Origin: Duganella fentianensis
Lineage (GTDB): Bacteria > Pseudomonadota > Gammaproteobacteria > Burkholderiales > Burkholderiaceae_D
Assembly (NCBI RefSeq): GCF_009857835.1
Contig: NZ_WWCL01000004.1
Span: 62,001-126,000 of the forward strand
DNA: 64,000 bases
Direction: 5' to 3'
The notes beneath the pieces are model-generated. The model worked only from the letters and a program-made list of their open reading frames with translations, was not told the origin of the DNA and ran no database searches. Both the position numbers and the translations under genes were made by a program. Every line of letters starts with the position of its first letter. The stretch's first letter is position 1. Positions 41,318 through 49,309 of this stretch are shown piece by piece.

Positions 41318-41551
41318 ATGAGCAAAGAAAGTATCCAGGAAGTAGTCCAGAAGAGCCTTGAAGAGTACTTCAACGATCTGGGCGAGCAGCAGGCCTCGAA
41401 TATCTACGACATGGTAGTGCTGACGGTAGAAAAGCCGATCCTGGAAGTGGTGATGCACCGCGCCGATGGTAACCAGTCGCATGCTGCGCAGATGCTGGGC
41501 ATTAACCGCAATACCCTGCGCAAGAAATTACAGGAACACGGTCTGCTGTAA
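41318..41551 (+). CDS. fis: DNA-binding protein Fis
   Basis: A 77-aa nucleoid protein and growth-phase regulator that bends DNA. The dimerisation helices ([19 protein letters not shown]) precede the C-terminal helix-turn-helix [20 protein letters not shown]. It is shorter than the 98-aa E. coli protein, as is usual in betaproteobacteria, where the N-terminal Hin-contact arm is reduced. It follows dusB by 121 bp and precedes purH. Confidence 0.96.
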   Translation: MSKESIQEVVQKSLEEYFNDLGEQQASNIYDMVVLTVEKPILEVVMHRADGNQSHAAQMLGINRNTLRKKLQEHGLL

Positions 41552-41697
41552 ACCGCGCTCTTTCCGGCATCAGTGGCTGGGGACGGCCGCTGTGGCCGGC
41601 CGCCAGAATATCGAACCGAAGTTCGCATCGAATACCGCTCGAATATTTAACCAACCACCAGTCCAGTTCACGCTGGACGCCACTAGCCCGAAAAGCC

Positions 41698-43275
41698 ATG
41701 ATTAAACAAGCTCTCATCTCCGTATCCGACAAAACCGGCGTGCTCGACTTCGCGCGCGCCCTGTCCGCCATGGGTGTCAACATCCTGTCGACCGGCGGCA
41801 CGGCCAAACTGCTGGCCGACAACGGCGTAGCCGTGACCGAAGTAGCCGACTACACGGGCTTCCCGGAGATGCTCGATGGCCGCGTGAAAACCCTGCACCC
41901 TATGGTGCACGGCGGTATTTTGGCCCGTCGCGATTTCCCTGAGCACATGGCCAAACTGGCTGAGCACAACATTCCGACCATCGATATGGTGGTGGTCAAT
42001 CTGTACCCGTTCCAGGCCACTGTGGCCAAGGATGACTGCACGCTGGAAGACGCCATCGAGAACATCGATATCGGCGGCCCGGCCATGCTGCGTTCGTCGG
42101 CGAAAAACCACAAGGATGTGGTGGTGATCTGCGACCCGACCGACTACAGCAAGGTGCTGGACGAAATCAAGGCCAACGACGGCGTGGTCAGCTACGACAC
42201 CCGTTTCGGTCTGGCCACCAAGGTGTACTCGCACACGGCGCAATATGACGGTGCGATCGCCAACTACCTGACCAGTCTGGATGCGAGCCGCAGCCACGCA
42301 GCACGCGGCACCTATCCGCAATCGCTGAATGTGGCGTTCGAAAAAGTGCAGGACATGCGCTACGGCGAAAATCCGCACCAGTCGGCCGCGTTCTACCGCG
42401 ACGTAACGGCGACTGCCGGTGCGCTGGCCAACTACCGCCAGCTGCAGGGCAAGGAACTGTCGTTCAACAACATCGCTGATGCTGATGCAGCGTGGGAATG
42501 CGTGAAGAGCATGGGCGGCTTCGATCAGAGCGCAGCCTGCGTGATCGTCAAGCACGCCAATCCATGCGGCGTGGCGCTCGGTGCCAACGCGGTGGAAGCT
42601 TACAAGCGTGCGCTGCAGACTGACCCGACTTCGGCCTTCGGCGGCATTATTGCCTTCAACGTGGAAGTGGACGGCGCAGCCGCTACCGAACTGGCCAAGC
42701 TGTTCGTCGAAGTGCTGATTGCGCCATCGTTCACGGCCGAAGCCAAACAGATCCTGTCGGCCAAGCAGAACGTGCGTCTGCTGGAAATCCCGCTGGGCAC
42801 GGGCGTCAACGCCATGGACTTCAAGCGCGTGGGTGGCGGTCTGCTGGTGCAGTCGGCTGACGCGAAAAACGTGCTGATCTCCGACCTGAAAGTGGTGACC
42901 AAGCTGCAGCCTACCCAGCAGCAGCTGCAGGATCTGATGTTCGCATGGCGCGTGGCCAAGTACGTCAAATCCAACGCCATCGTGTTCTGCGCTAATAACA
43001 TGACGCTGGGCGTGGGCGCCGGCCAGATGAGCCGTATCGATTCGGCCCGCATCGCTTCCATCAAGGCCCAGAACGCTGGTCTGAGCCTGGAGAATTCGGT
43101 GGTGGCGTCGGATGCCTTCTTCCCGTTCCGCGACGGTCTGGATGTGGTGGTGGATGCGGGCGCACGCTGCGTGATCCAGCCGGGCGGTTCGATGCGCGAT
43201 CAGGAAGTGATCGATGCGGCCGACGAGCGCGGCGTGGTGATGCTGTACACGGGCACCCGTCACTTCCGTCATTAA
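41698..43275 (+). CDS. purH: Bifunctional AICAR transformylase/IMP cyclohydrolase
   Basis: A 525-aa enzyme catalysing the last two steps of IMP synthesis. The N-terminal cyclohydrolase (MGS-like) domain runs to about 200, starting [20 protein letters not shown], with [10 protein letters not shown] and [11 protein letters not shown]. The C-terminal transformylase (from about 205) has [13 protein letters not shown], the Lys-His pair in IVKHANPCG, and ends [14 protein letters not shown]. Full length with no anomalies. A strong terminator follows. Confidence 0.98.
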   Translation: MIKQALISVSDKTGVLDFARALSAMGVNILSTGGTAKLLADNGVAVTEVADYTGFPEMLDGRVKTLHPMVHGGILARRDFPEHMAKLAEHNIPTIDMVVVNLYPFQATVAKDDCTLEDAIENIDIGGPAMLRSSAKNHKDVVVICDPTDYSKVLDEIKANDGVVSYDTRFGLATKVYSHTAQYDGAIANYLTSLDASRSHAARGTYPQSLNVAFEKVQDMRYGENPHQSAAFYRDVTATAGALANYRQLQGKELSFNNIADADAAWECVKSMGGFDQSAACVIVKHANPCGVALGANAVEAYKRALQTDPTSAFGGIIAFNVEVDGAAATELAKLFVEVLIAPSFTAEAKQILSAKQNVRLLEIPLGTGVNAMDFKRVGGGLLVQSADAKNVLISDLKVVTKLQPTQQQLQDLMFAWRVAKYVKSNAIVFCANNMTLGVGAGQMSRIDSARIASIKAQNAGLSLENSVVASDAFFPFRDGLDVVVDAGARCVIQPGGSMRDQEVIDAADERGVVMLYTGTRHFRH

Positions 43276-43327
43276 TCTTTCGGTACGATTAGCACTGCCA
43301 GCACTGGCAGTGCCCGGCTAATTTCTA

Positions 43328-43365
43328 CAGTGTGGCGATCTGGTTCAGGTCGCCACACTGTTTTT
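43328..43365 (+). terminator. Terminator of purH
   Basis: Eleven-base arms cagtgtggcga and tcgccacactg are followed by ttttt. It ends 38 bp before ruvC. Confidence 0.93.
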
Positions 43366-43390
43366 ATATACAGCATTCAAGTTTCGCGGT

Positions 43391-43396
43391 TACAAT
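43391..43396 (+). promoter_or_regulatory. -10-like element directly before ruvC
   Basis: TACAAT lies 6 bp before the ruvC ATG, which would place the transcription start on the start codon. No -35 box and no ribosome site are evident. Confidence 0.4.
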
Positions 43397-43402
43397 CGCG
43401 GA

Positions 43403-44041
43403 ATGATAATTCTCGGCATAGACCCCGGCTTGCGCACTACCGGCTTTGGCGTGATCCAGCAGCGCGGTAGCAAGCTGCGCTACATCGCCTCCGGCACCAT
43501 CAAGAGCGGCGAGGGCGATCTGCCGACCCGTTTGAAAGTCATCCTCGACGGTGTGGCCGAAGTGGCGCGCACCTATCAGCCCGACTACGCGGCTATCGAG
43601 CAGGTGTTTGTCAACGTTAATCCCCAATCCACGCTGCTGCTGGGGCAGGCACGCGGCGCGGCCATTTGCGCGCTGGTGTCGGCCGAGCTGACGGTGGCCG
43701 AATATTCGCCTACCCAGGTCAAGCAGGCCGTGGTGGGCACGGGCCGGGCCGTCAAGGCGCAGGTGCAGGACATGGTGGCGCGCCTGCTGGCGCTGCCCGG
43801 CTTGCCCGGCACCGACGCTGCCGATGCGCTCGGCGTGGCCATCTGCCATGCGCATAACCGCGAAACGCTGACGCTGATCCAGAGTCAGAGTCAGAGCCGG
43901 AGCCAGAGCCGGAGCCAGAGCCAGTCCCTCGGCTCGGCCGCTGGTTCAGCGGCCGCCAGGCTGGCCGGCACGGCGGCTGGCACAGCATCTCAAGGCCCGC
44001 TGGCCGGCTTGCGCATGCGGCGCGGCCGGCTGGTGGGCTGA
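43403..44041 (+). CDS. ruvC: Holliday junction endodeoxyribonuclease RuvC
   Basis: A 212-aa resolvase that cuts Holliday junctions. All four acidic catalytic residues are present: D7 ([16 protein letters not shown]), E66 (YAAIEQVFV), D138 and D141 ([16 protein letters not shown]). The core ends near residue 158. Normal RuvC is about 175 aa. Here a tail of some 50 residues begins with a Ser-Gln/Ser-Arg repeat (161-175, [15 protein letters not shown]), is then Ala/Gly-rich, and ends in the basic MRRGRLVG. The tail is coded by a 12-bp repeat. It is followed by ruvA at 24 bp. Confidence 0.96.
   Translation: MIILGIDPGLRTTGFGVIQQRGSKLRYIASGTIKSGEGDLPTRLKVILDGVAEVARTYQPDYAAIEQVFVNVNPQSTLLLGQARGAAICALVSAELTVAEYSPTQVKQAVVGTGRAVKAQVQDMVARLLALPGLPGTDAADALGVAICHAHNRETLTLIQSQSQSRSQSRSQSQSLGSAAGSAAARLAGTAAGTASQGPLAGLRMRRGRLVG
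43883..43925 (+). repeat. 6/12-bp in-frame repeat in the ruvC 3' end
   Basis: Copies of cagagt and of the dodecamer cagagccggagc code the [15 protein letters not shown] stretch of RuvC. Unit lengths keep the reading frame. Confidence 0.85.
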
Positions 44042-44064
44042 ACTACTTCTAAAGGCATCACATC

Positions 44065-44643
44065 ATGATCGGTCGTCTCTCCGGTATTCTGCTCGAAAAA
44101 AATCCGCCCCAGCTACTGGTTGATTGCGGCGGCGTCGGCTATGAAGTCGATGTGTCCATGACCACCTTCTACAACCTGCCCGGGGTGGGCGAGAAAGTCG
44201 TGCTGTTCACCCATCAGGCTATCCGCGAAGATGCCCATCTGCTGTTCGGCTTCGGCAATGCCGAGGAACGCGCCGTGTTCCGCCAGCTGATCAAGATCAC
44301 GGGTGTGGGCGCGCGCACGGCGCTGTCGATTTTGTCCGGCATGTCGATCGCCGATCTGGCGCAGGCGGTGACGCTGCAGGAATCGGGCCGGCTGGTGAAA
44401 GTGCCCGGCATAGGCAAGAAGACGGCCGAGCGCCTGCTGCTGGAACTGAAAGGCAAGCTGGGCGCCGATATCGGTGCGGGCGGCGCCCATGCTGTGCCGG
44501 ATTCCCAGTCGGACATTCTCAACGCGCTGCTGGCGCTGGGCTACTCGGACAAGGAAGCCATGCTGGCACTGAAGACGGTGCCGGCCGGCGCTTCCGTGTC
44601 GGACGGCATCAAGCAGGCACTCAAGGCACTGTCCAAGGGCTGA
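44065..44643 (+). CDS. ruvA: Holliday junction DNA helicase subunit RuvA
   Basis: A 192-aa protein that forms tetramers on the Holliday junction and recruits RuvB. Domain I (OB fold) starts [20 protein letters not shown]. Domain II has the two helix-hairpin-helix motifs ([14 protein letters not shown] and [13 protein letters not shown]). Domain III (about 145-192: [16 protein letters not shown]) contacts RuvB. Its TGA is part of a 12-bp tandem repeat. ruvB does not follow directly: an antisense hydrolase gene intervenes. Confidence 0.97.
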   Translation: MIGRLSGILLEKNPPQLLVDCGGVGYEVDVSMTTFYNLPGVGEKVVLFTHQAIREDAHLLFGFGNAEERAVFRQLIKITGVGARTALSILSGMSIADLAQAVTLQESGRLVKVPGIGKKTAERLLLELKGKLGADIGAGGAHAVPDSQSDILNALLALGYSDKEAMLALKTVPAGASVSDGIKQALKALSKG

Positions 44644-44688
44644 GCTCTGCGCTGCACTAAGGTCTGAGCTAAAGTCTGAGCTAAGGGA
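44641..44688. repeat. 12-bp tandem repeat across the ruvA stop codon
   Basis: Four 12-bp units begin with the ruvA TGA; two are nearly identical (tgagctaaagtc/tgagctaaggga) and two are diverged. In the ruvA frame TGA recurs at 44665 and 44677. Confidence 0.75.
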
Positions 44689-44712
44689 CGCAGCGCTGGG
44701 CGCGGCACTGCG

Positions 44713-45480
44713 CTAGGGCTGAAGCGTGGCGCGTAGCGCTTTAACTGCCTGCACCACTACCTCGGGCGCATCTTTTTGCAGATAGTGGCCCGACTCGGCC
44801 ACCACCTGCAACTGGGGCGCGCCGCTCAGGCGCAGCCAGTCCTTGCGCAACTGGTCCAGCATGGTGCGGAAGGCAGGCGTGGCGCCCGTTTCGCTGATGC
44901 CGCTGACCAGCAGGCGTACGGGCATGCCCAGCGGCTGGCGCTGGTCGAGCTGGTCGAGACAGACAGCCTGATCGCGGAACTCGCGCCGGGTGGCACCGTT
45001 CAGGCTGATGGCGTTCATGCTGCGCACGACGGCGGCCAGCGCGGGCACCTGTTGCTGCATGCTGGCCCAGTGTTCGGGGTGGGTGGGATCAAGCAGGACC
45101 ATGCCGGCCACTTCCTGCGGATATAGCCGCGCATAGACGTACTGGTACAGGCCGCCTATCGAGTGGCCCACCAGCAGATAGGGCGGGGCGATGTGCTGTT
45201 CTTGTAGCAGGGCGTGCAGTTCGCGTGCGATGGTGCAGGGATCGCGTGCACCTTCGACGCTGGCGGCACTGCCGTAGCCGGGGCGGTCGTAGGCGAACAC
45301 GGGGCCGTGCTGCTGCAGGGCCGGCAGGACAGGGCGCCAGGCGCTCTGGCCGTCGCCGAGGCCGGCTTGCAGGACCACGGTGGGTGCGGCCTGCGCGGTG
45401 CTGGCGCAGAGTAGCAGGGCGGCCAACAAGGCGGCAAACAAAGCGGACAGACGGCGCGGCATAGGGCGGTATCCTTTCAT
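44713..45480 (-). CDS. Exported alpha/beta hydrolase
   Basis: A 255-aa alpha/beta-fold hydrolase with a signal peptide (about 7-31, ending TAQA-AP). The nucleophile elbow is GHSIGG (Ser near 106), the catalytic His is in ESGHYLQKDAP near the C-terminus, and the oxyanion region is LQAGLGDGQSAW. The acid residue is probably in the LVSGISETG region but is not certain. The start may be MKGYRPM or the Met six codons on. It lies antisense between ruvA and ruvB. The substrate is unknown. Confidence 0.87.
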   Translation of the reverse strand: MKGYRPMPRRLSALFAALLAALLLCASTAQAAPTVVLQAGLGDGQSAWRPVLPALQQHGPVFAYDRPGYGSAASVEGARDPCTIARELHALLQEQHIAPPYLLVGHSIGGLYQYVYARLYPQEVAGMVLLDPTHPEHWASMQQQVPALAAVVRSMNAISLNGATRREFRDQAVCLDQLDQRQPLGMPVRLLVSGISETGATPAFRTMLDQLRKDWLRLSGAPQLQVVAESGHYLQKDAPEVVVQAVKALRATLQP

Positions 45481-45594
45481 GGCGAAGTGACGTGACGTGA
45501 AGTGGCGCGGCCCGCACAGTCTAAACCAGATGAAAAGGCCCGCGCGCAGGCCACCCTTGATAAAATCATTACCTGAACTTTAGACTGGCCCGGC

Positions 45595-46650
45595 ATGACT
45601 ATCCAAACCGACAATTTCACTGAACAGCGCATCATCGATGCGGCACCGGCCTCGCCCAACGAGGAGGCGATCGAGCGTGCGCTGCGGCCCAAGCTGCTCG
45701 ATGAGTACGTCGGTCAGAGCAAGATCCGCGATCAGCTGGAAATCTTTATTTCGGCGGCGTGCAAGCGCAATGAAGCGCTCGATCATACGCTGCTGTTCGG
45801 GCCACCCGGTCTGGGCAAGACCACGCTGGCCAACATCATTGCACGCGAAATGGGCGTCAACCTGCGTCAGACTTCCGGCCCTGTGCTCGAACGTCCCGGC
45901 GATCTGGCGGCGTTGCTGACCAATCTGGAAGCCAACGATGTGCTGTTCATCGATGAGATTCACCGTCTGTCGCCCGTGGTCGAAGAAATCCTGTATCCGG
46001 CGCTGGAAGACTACCAGATCGACATCATGATAGGCGAGGGGCCGGCGGCCCGCTCCGTCAAGCTCGATCTGCAGCCGTTCACGCTGGTGGGCGCTACCAC
46101 CCGTGCCGGCATGCTGACCAATCCGCTGCGCGACCGCTTCGGCATCGTGGCGCGGCTGGAGTTCTACAACACCCAGGAGCTGACGCTGATCGTCAAGCGC
46201 AGCGCCATGCTGCTCAAGGCGAATATCGACGAGGAGGGGGCGCATGAAATTGCCCGCCGCGCCCGTGGCACGCCGCGTATCGCCAACCGTCTGCTGCGCC
46301 GCGTGCGCGACTATGCGGAAGTCAAAGGCAATGGCGATATCACCAAGGCGATCGCCGATGCGGCGCTGGTGATGCTGGACGTGGATACGGTGGGTTTCGA
46401 CGTGATGGACCGCAAGCTGCTCGAAGCCGTGCTGTATAAATTCGGTGGCGGGCCGGTGGGCATCGGCAATCTGGCTGCGGCCATAGGCGAAGCGGCCGAC
46501 ACCATCGAGGATGTGCTGGAACCGTATCTGATCCAGCAAGGCTATCTGCAGCGCACGCCGCGCGGCCGCGTGGCCACGGCGGCGGCCTATAAACACTTTG
46601 GCGTGAACCCGCCCCGTACCAGTCCCAACGGCGAGCTGTGGGAGCTGTGA
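45595..46650 (+). CDS. ruvB: Holliday junction branch migration ATPase RuvB
   Basis: A 351-aa AAA+ motor that drives branch migration with RuvA. Walker A is [11 protein letters not shown] (about 62-72), Walker B is [10 protein letters not shown], sensor 1 is GATTRAG, and the arginine-finger region is near NPLRDRFG. The C-terminal winged-helix domain ends [14 protein letters not shown]. Separated from ruvA by an antisense gene, it must have its own promoter (gataaaat near 45560). Its TGA overlaps the ATG of the next gene. Confidence 0.98.
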   Translation: MTIQTDNFTEQRIIDAAPASPNEEAIERALRPKLLDEYVGQSKIRDQLEIFISAACKRNEALDHTLLFGPPGLGKTTLANIIAREMGVNLRQTSGPVLERPGDLAALLTNLEANDVLFIDEIHRLSPVVEEILYPALEDYQIDIMIGEGPAARSVKLDLQPFTLVGATTRAGMLTNPLRDRFGIVARLEFYNTQELTLIVKRSAMLLKANIDEEGAHEIARRARGTPRIANRLLRRVRDYAEVKGNGDITKAIADAALVMLDVDTVGFDVMDRKLLEAVLYKFGGGPVGIGNLAAAIGEAADTIEDVLEPYLIQQGYLQRTPRGRVATAAAYKHFGVNPPRTSPNGELWEL

Positions 46651-47150
46651 TGCAGATCTGGGTGGATGCCGACGCCTGCCCCGCCGTCATCAAGGAAATT
46701 CTGTACCGCGTGGCCGAGCGCGTGGCCGTGCCGCTCACGCTGGTGGCCAATCAGCTGCTGCGCGTGCCGCCGTCGCGCTACATACGTGCGGTGCAGGTGC
46801 CGGCCGGTGCCGACGTGGCCGACAGGGAAATCGTGCGTCTGCTGGCGCCCGGCGATCTGGTGGTGACGGGTGATATCCCGCTGGCAGCGGATGTGCTGAA
46901 GCAGGGCGGCTATGCGCTCAATCCGCGCGGCGAGTTTTACACCGAGCACAATATCGAACAGATGCTGACCATGCGGGCTTTTATGGATGAGCTGCGTGGC
47001 AGCGGCGTGGATACGGGCGGACCGGCCGCGTTCAGCCAGAGCGACCGGCAGAATTTTGCCAACAGTCTGGATCGCCACATCAGCAAAGTATTGCGCGAGC
47101 AGGCGCGCCAGCAGTCTGCCGGATCAGCCTGCGAGCAGACCGACAAGTAA
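46650..47150 (+). CDS. UPF0178 family protein (YaiI-like)
   Basis: A 166-aa protein of the YaiI/YqxD family, which carries a PIN/NYN-like nuclease fold. The signature [18 protein letters not shown] is at the start, with [20 protein letters not shown] and [16 protein letters not shown] later. Conserved Asp residues (D6, D8 and the DVADREI/TGDIP acids) are the likely metal site. The ATG overlaps the ruvB stop (TGATG). The stop codon lies within a 12-bp repeat tract. Confidence 0.92.
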   Translation: MQIWVDADACPAVIKEILYRVAERVAVPLTLVANQLLRVPPSRYIRAVQVPAGADVADREIVRLLAPGDLVVTGDIPLAADVLKQGGYALNPRGEFYTEHNIEQMLTMRAFMDELRGSGVDTGGPAAFSQSDRQNFANSLDRHISKVLREQARQQSAGSACEQTDK

Positions 47151-47210
47151 GCCGGCAAGCTGGCCAACAAGCAGGCCGACAAGCAAGCGGACAAGCAAGC
47201 TGACAACTAA
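47137..47210. repeat. 12-bp tandem repeat across a stop codon
   Basis: Six imperfect copies of a dodecamer (consensus agcggacaagca) contain the TAA of the UPF0178 gene. In that gene's frame the corresponding codon is TAA, CTG, CAG, CAA, CAA, TAA in successive units. Confidence 0.8.
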
Positions 47211-47215
47211 GGCGC

Positions 47216-47659
47216 TTATGGCGCCGGTGGCGCGCCGTCCTGCTCTGGCGCTGGCAGGCACATGGTGGGAACGTAGCGGCACAGATACAGCGTGACGCCG
47301 CAGCCTATGCAAAACAGCATGATCTGCAAGCCCGTTCGGTGTACCACATAGGCGGAATAGCCCAGCGATAACCACATCAGCAGCAGGATCCAGACTTTGG
47401 CGCGCAAGGGGATGCCGTAGCCCAGTTCATAGTTGCGCAGATAGCGCCCGAACATGGGGTTGGTGATGAGCCAGTTGTGCAGCCGCGTCGAGCCGCGCGC
47501 GAAGCAGGCCGAGGCCAGCAGCAGGAAGGGTGTGGTGGGCAGCAGGGGCAGGAAGATGCCCAGCACGCCCAGCACCACGGCGATGGCGCCGATCAGATTC
47601 AGCAGGATTTTCATGTCCTGCATGGTAACACTGGCCCGCTGGCGGGGCAGCGGGTCCAT
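47216..47659 (-). CDS. DUF454 (YbaN-like) inner-membrane protein
   Basis: A 147-aa protein of the YbaN/DUF454 family. It contains LGVLGIFLPLLPTTPFLLLA, CFARGSTRLHNWL and three to four membrane segments, with a Pro-rich C-terminal tail. The start at 47659 has an agga site 8 bp upstream and lies 13 bp after the DUF2147 gene stop. Inner Met codons at residues 13 and 16 are alternatives. It is probably co-transcribed with the DUF2147 gene. Function is unknown. Confidence 0.88.
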   Translation of the reverse strand: MDPLPRQRASVTMQDMKILLNLIGAIAVVLGVLGIFLPLLPTTPFLLLASACFARGSTRLHNWLITNPMFGRYLRNYELGYGIPLRAKVWILLLMWLSLGYSAYVVHRTGLQIMLFCIGCGVTLYLCRYVPTMCLPAPEQDGAPPAP

Positions 47660-47672
47660 GGGCTAGTCCTGC

Positions 47673-48113
47673 TTATTCCTGACGCAGCCAGACTTGCGAA
47701 CGGCCCAGCATCGGCACGCCGATGTAGCCGCGCACATTGAGTTTCTTGCCGTTGTCGCTCAGGTGCATTTTGCTCTTGTAGACTTTGCCGTTATCCGGAT
47801 CAAGAATTTCGCCGCCCGTGTAGGCATCGCCATCTTTTTTCAGGCCGGACATGAATACCATGCCGATGATGGGCTGGTTCTTGCGTGCGTCTTCGCACTT
47901 TTCGCATTTCGGGTTCTGGTCTTCGGTCGGCGCACGGAACAGCTGCTCGATCTTACCTTGCAGAACGCCATTGTTTTCCGAGATGCGGATCAGGGCTTTA
48001 GGTTTGCCCGTCACGTCATCGATATTTTTCCACAGGCCTACTGGCGTGCTGTCATCGGCAAAAGCTGGGGCGATGCTGACGGCGGCGGCGAGGGCGTAAG
48101 CAATCCATTTCAT
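47673..48113 (-). CDS. DUF2147 family periplasmic protein
   Basis: A 146-aa exported protein. A signal peptide (about 1-19, ending AFA-DD) precedes a DUF2147 beta-barrel-like domain: PVGLWKNIDDVTGKPKALIR, a CEKCEDARKN pair of Cys (about 70-73), GMVFMSGLKKDGDAYTGGEI, and the C-terminal RGYIGVPMLGRSQVW. The CxxC pair could hold metal or a disulfide. First gene of a pair with the DUF454 gene. Function is unknown. Confidence 0.9.
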   Translation of the reverse strand: MKWIAYALAAAVSIAPAFADDSTPVGLWKNIDDVTGKPKALIRISENNGVLQGKIEQLFRAPTEDQNPKCEKCEDARKNQPIIGMVFMSGLKKDGDAYTGGEILDPDNGKVYKSKMHLSDNGKKLNVRGYIGVPMLGRSQVWLRQE

Positions 48114-48267
48114 TGTGCGTCTCCAGAGTGAATTTTAGTGTCCGGCGAGTGTAGCAAATAAAATGACCGATCGTGCTATTTTTGTGTAACTGTCGTGAAA
48201 ATGCCAAAAACCGCTATCATTTGCGGCTGCAAACACTGAATGACGGAACACTTTCTACAGGAACAAC

Positions 48268-49236
48268 ATGAGCTCGCTCCCACTGCCGACTTACGCCGAT
48301 GTGCAGGCCGCTGCCGCCCGCATCGATGGTTATGCCCACCGCACGCCCGTGCTGACTTCGCGTACGGCCAATGCCGAACTGGGCGCCGAAGTATTTTTCA
48401 AATGCGAAAACCTGCAGCGCATGGGCGCTTTCAAATTCCGTGGCGCCTACAATGCGCTGGCCCGTTTCGATGAGGCCCAGCGCCGCGCCGGGGTGGTGGC
48501 TTTTTCTTCCGGCAATCACGCGCAGGCAATCGCCCTGTCGGCCCGTCTGATGGGCATCCCGGCCACCATCGTCATGCCGCTCGATGCGCCGGCTGCCAAG
48601 GTCGCTGCCACCCGCGGCTACGGGGCGGAAGTGGTGTTGTATGACCGTTACAAGGAAGACCGCGAAGAAATCGGCCGCAATCTGGCTCAGCAGAAAGGCA
48701 TGATGCTGATTCCGCCCTATGACCATGCCGACGTGATTGCGGGGCAGGGTACGGCGGCCAAGGAACTGTTGGAAGAAGTGGGCCCGCTCGACAGCCTGTT
48801 CGTCTGCCTCGGTGGTGGCGGCTTGCTCAGCGGTTCGGCTTTATCGACGCGCGCGCTGTCGCCGCACACCCGTCTGTACGGGGTGGAGCCGGAAGCGGGC
48901 AATGATGGCCAGCAGTCTTTCCGCAGTGGCAGCATCGTGCATATCGATACGCCGCAGACGATAGCCGATGGTGCCCAGACCCAGCATCTGGGCAATCTGA
49001 CTTTCCCCATCATCCGGCGCGATGTGGACGATATTCTGACCGTCAGCGATGCGGAACTGCGCGCCGCCATGCGCTTCTTTGCCGAGCGCATGAAGATCGT
49101 GGTGGAGCCTACCGGCTGCCTCGGTTTTGCCGCAGCCCGTGCGATGAAGGAGCAATTGCAAGGCCAGCGCGTAGGCATCATCCTCAGCGGCGGCAATGTC
49201 GATATCGCCCGCTACGCGGCCCTGCTGGCCGAATAA
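48268..49236 (+). CDS. Threo-3-hydroxyaspartate ammonia-lyase / serine-threonine dehydratase family
   Basis: A 322-aa PLP enzyme of the fold-type II family. The Schiff-base Lys is K56 in MGAFKFRGA. The phosphate-binding loop is CLGGGGLLSGSAL (about 180), and SSGNHAQAIALSA contacts substrate. There is no C-terminal ACT regulatory domain, so it is not biosynthetic IlvA. The sequence pattern (EVFFKCENLQRMGAFKFRGA) is that of the threo-3-hydroxy-L-aspartate dehydratase/serine racemase subgroup. Which amino acid it acts on cannot be settled by reading. Confidence 0.88.
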   Translation: MSSLPLPTYADVQAAAARIDGYAHRTPVLTSRTANAELGAEVFFKCENLQRMGAFKFRGAYNALARFDEAQRRAGVVAFSSGNHAQAIALSARLMGIPATIVMPLDAPAAKVAATRGYGAEVVLYDRYKEDREEIGRNLAQQKGMMLIPPYDHADVIAGQGTAAKELLEEVGPLDSLFVCLGGGGLLSGSALSTRALSPHTRLYGVEPEAGNDGQQSFRSGSIVHIDTPQTIADGAQTQHLGNLTFPIIRRDVDDILTVSDAELRAAMRFFAERMKIVVEPTGCLGFAAARAMKEQLQGQRVGIILSGGNVDIARYAALLAE

Positions 49237-49281
49237 AAAAGAGGGCGGGAAGGGCAAGCATTGCTTACCCTTCCCGCCCCC
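49234..49281 (-). terminator. Terminator of valS
   Basis: A stem of about 18 bp (gggcgggaaggg...cccttcccgccc, one mismatch) is followed on the minus strand by tcttttttatt. It overlaps the last codon and stop of the convergent ammonia-lyase gene. Confidence 0.92.
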
Positions 49282-49309
49282 GTCGCGCTAGCCGCCTAGG
49301 CTGAGCTGC

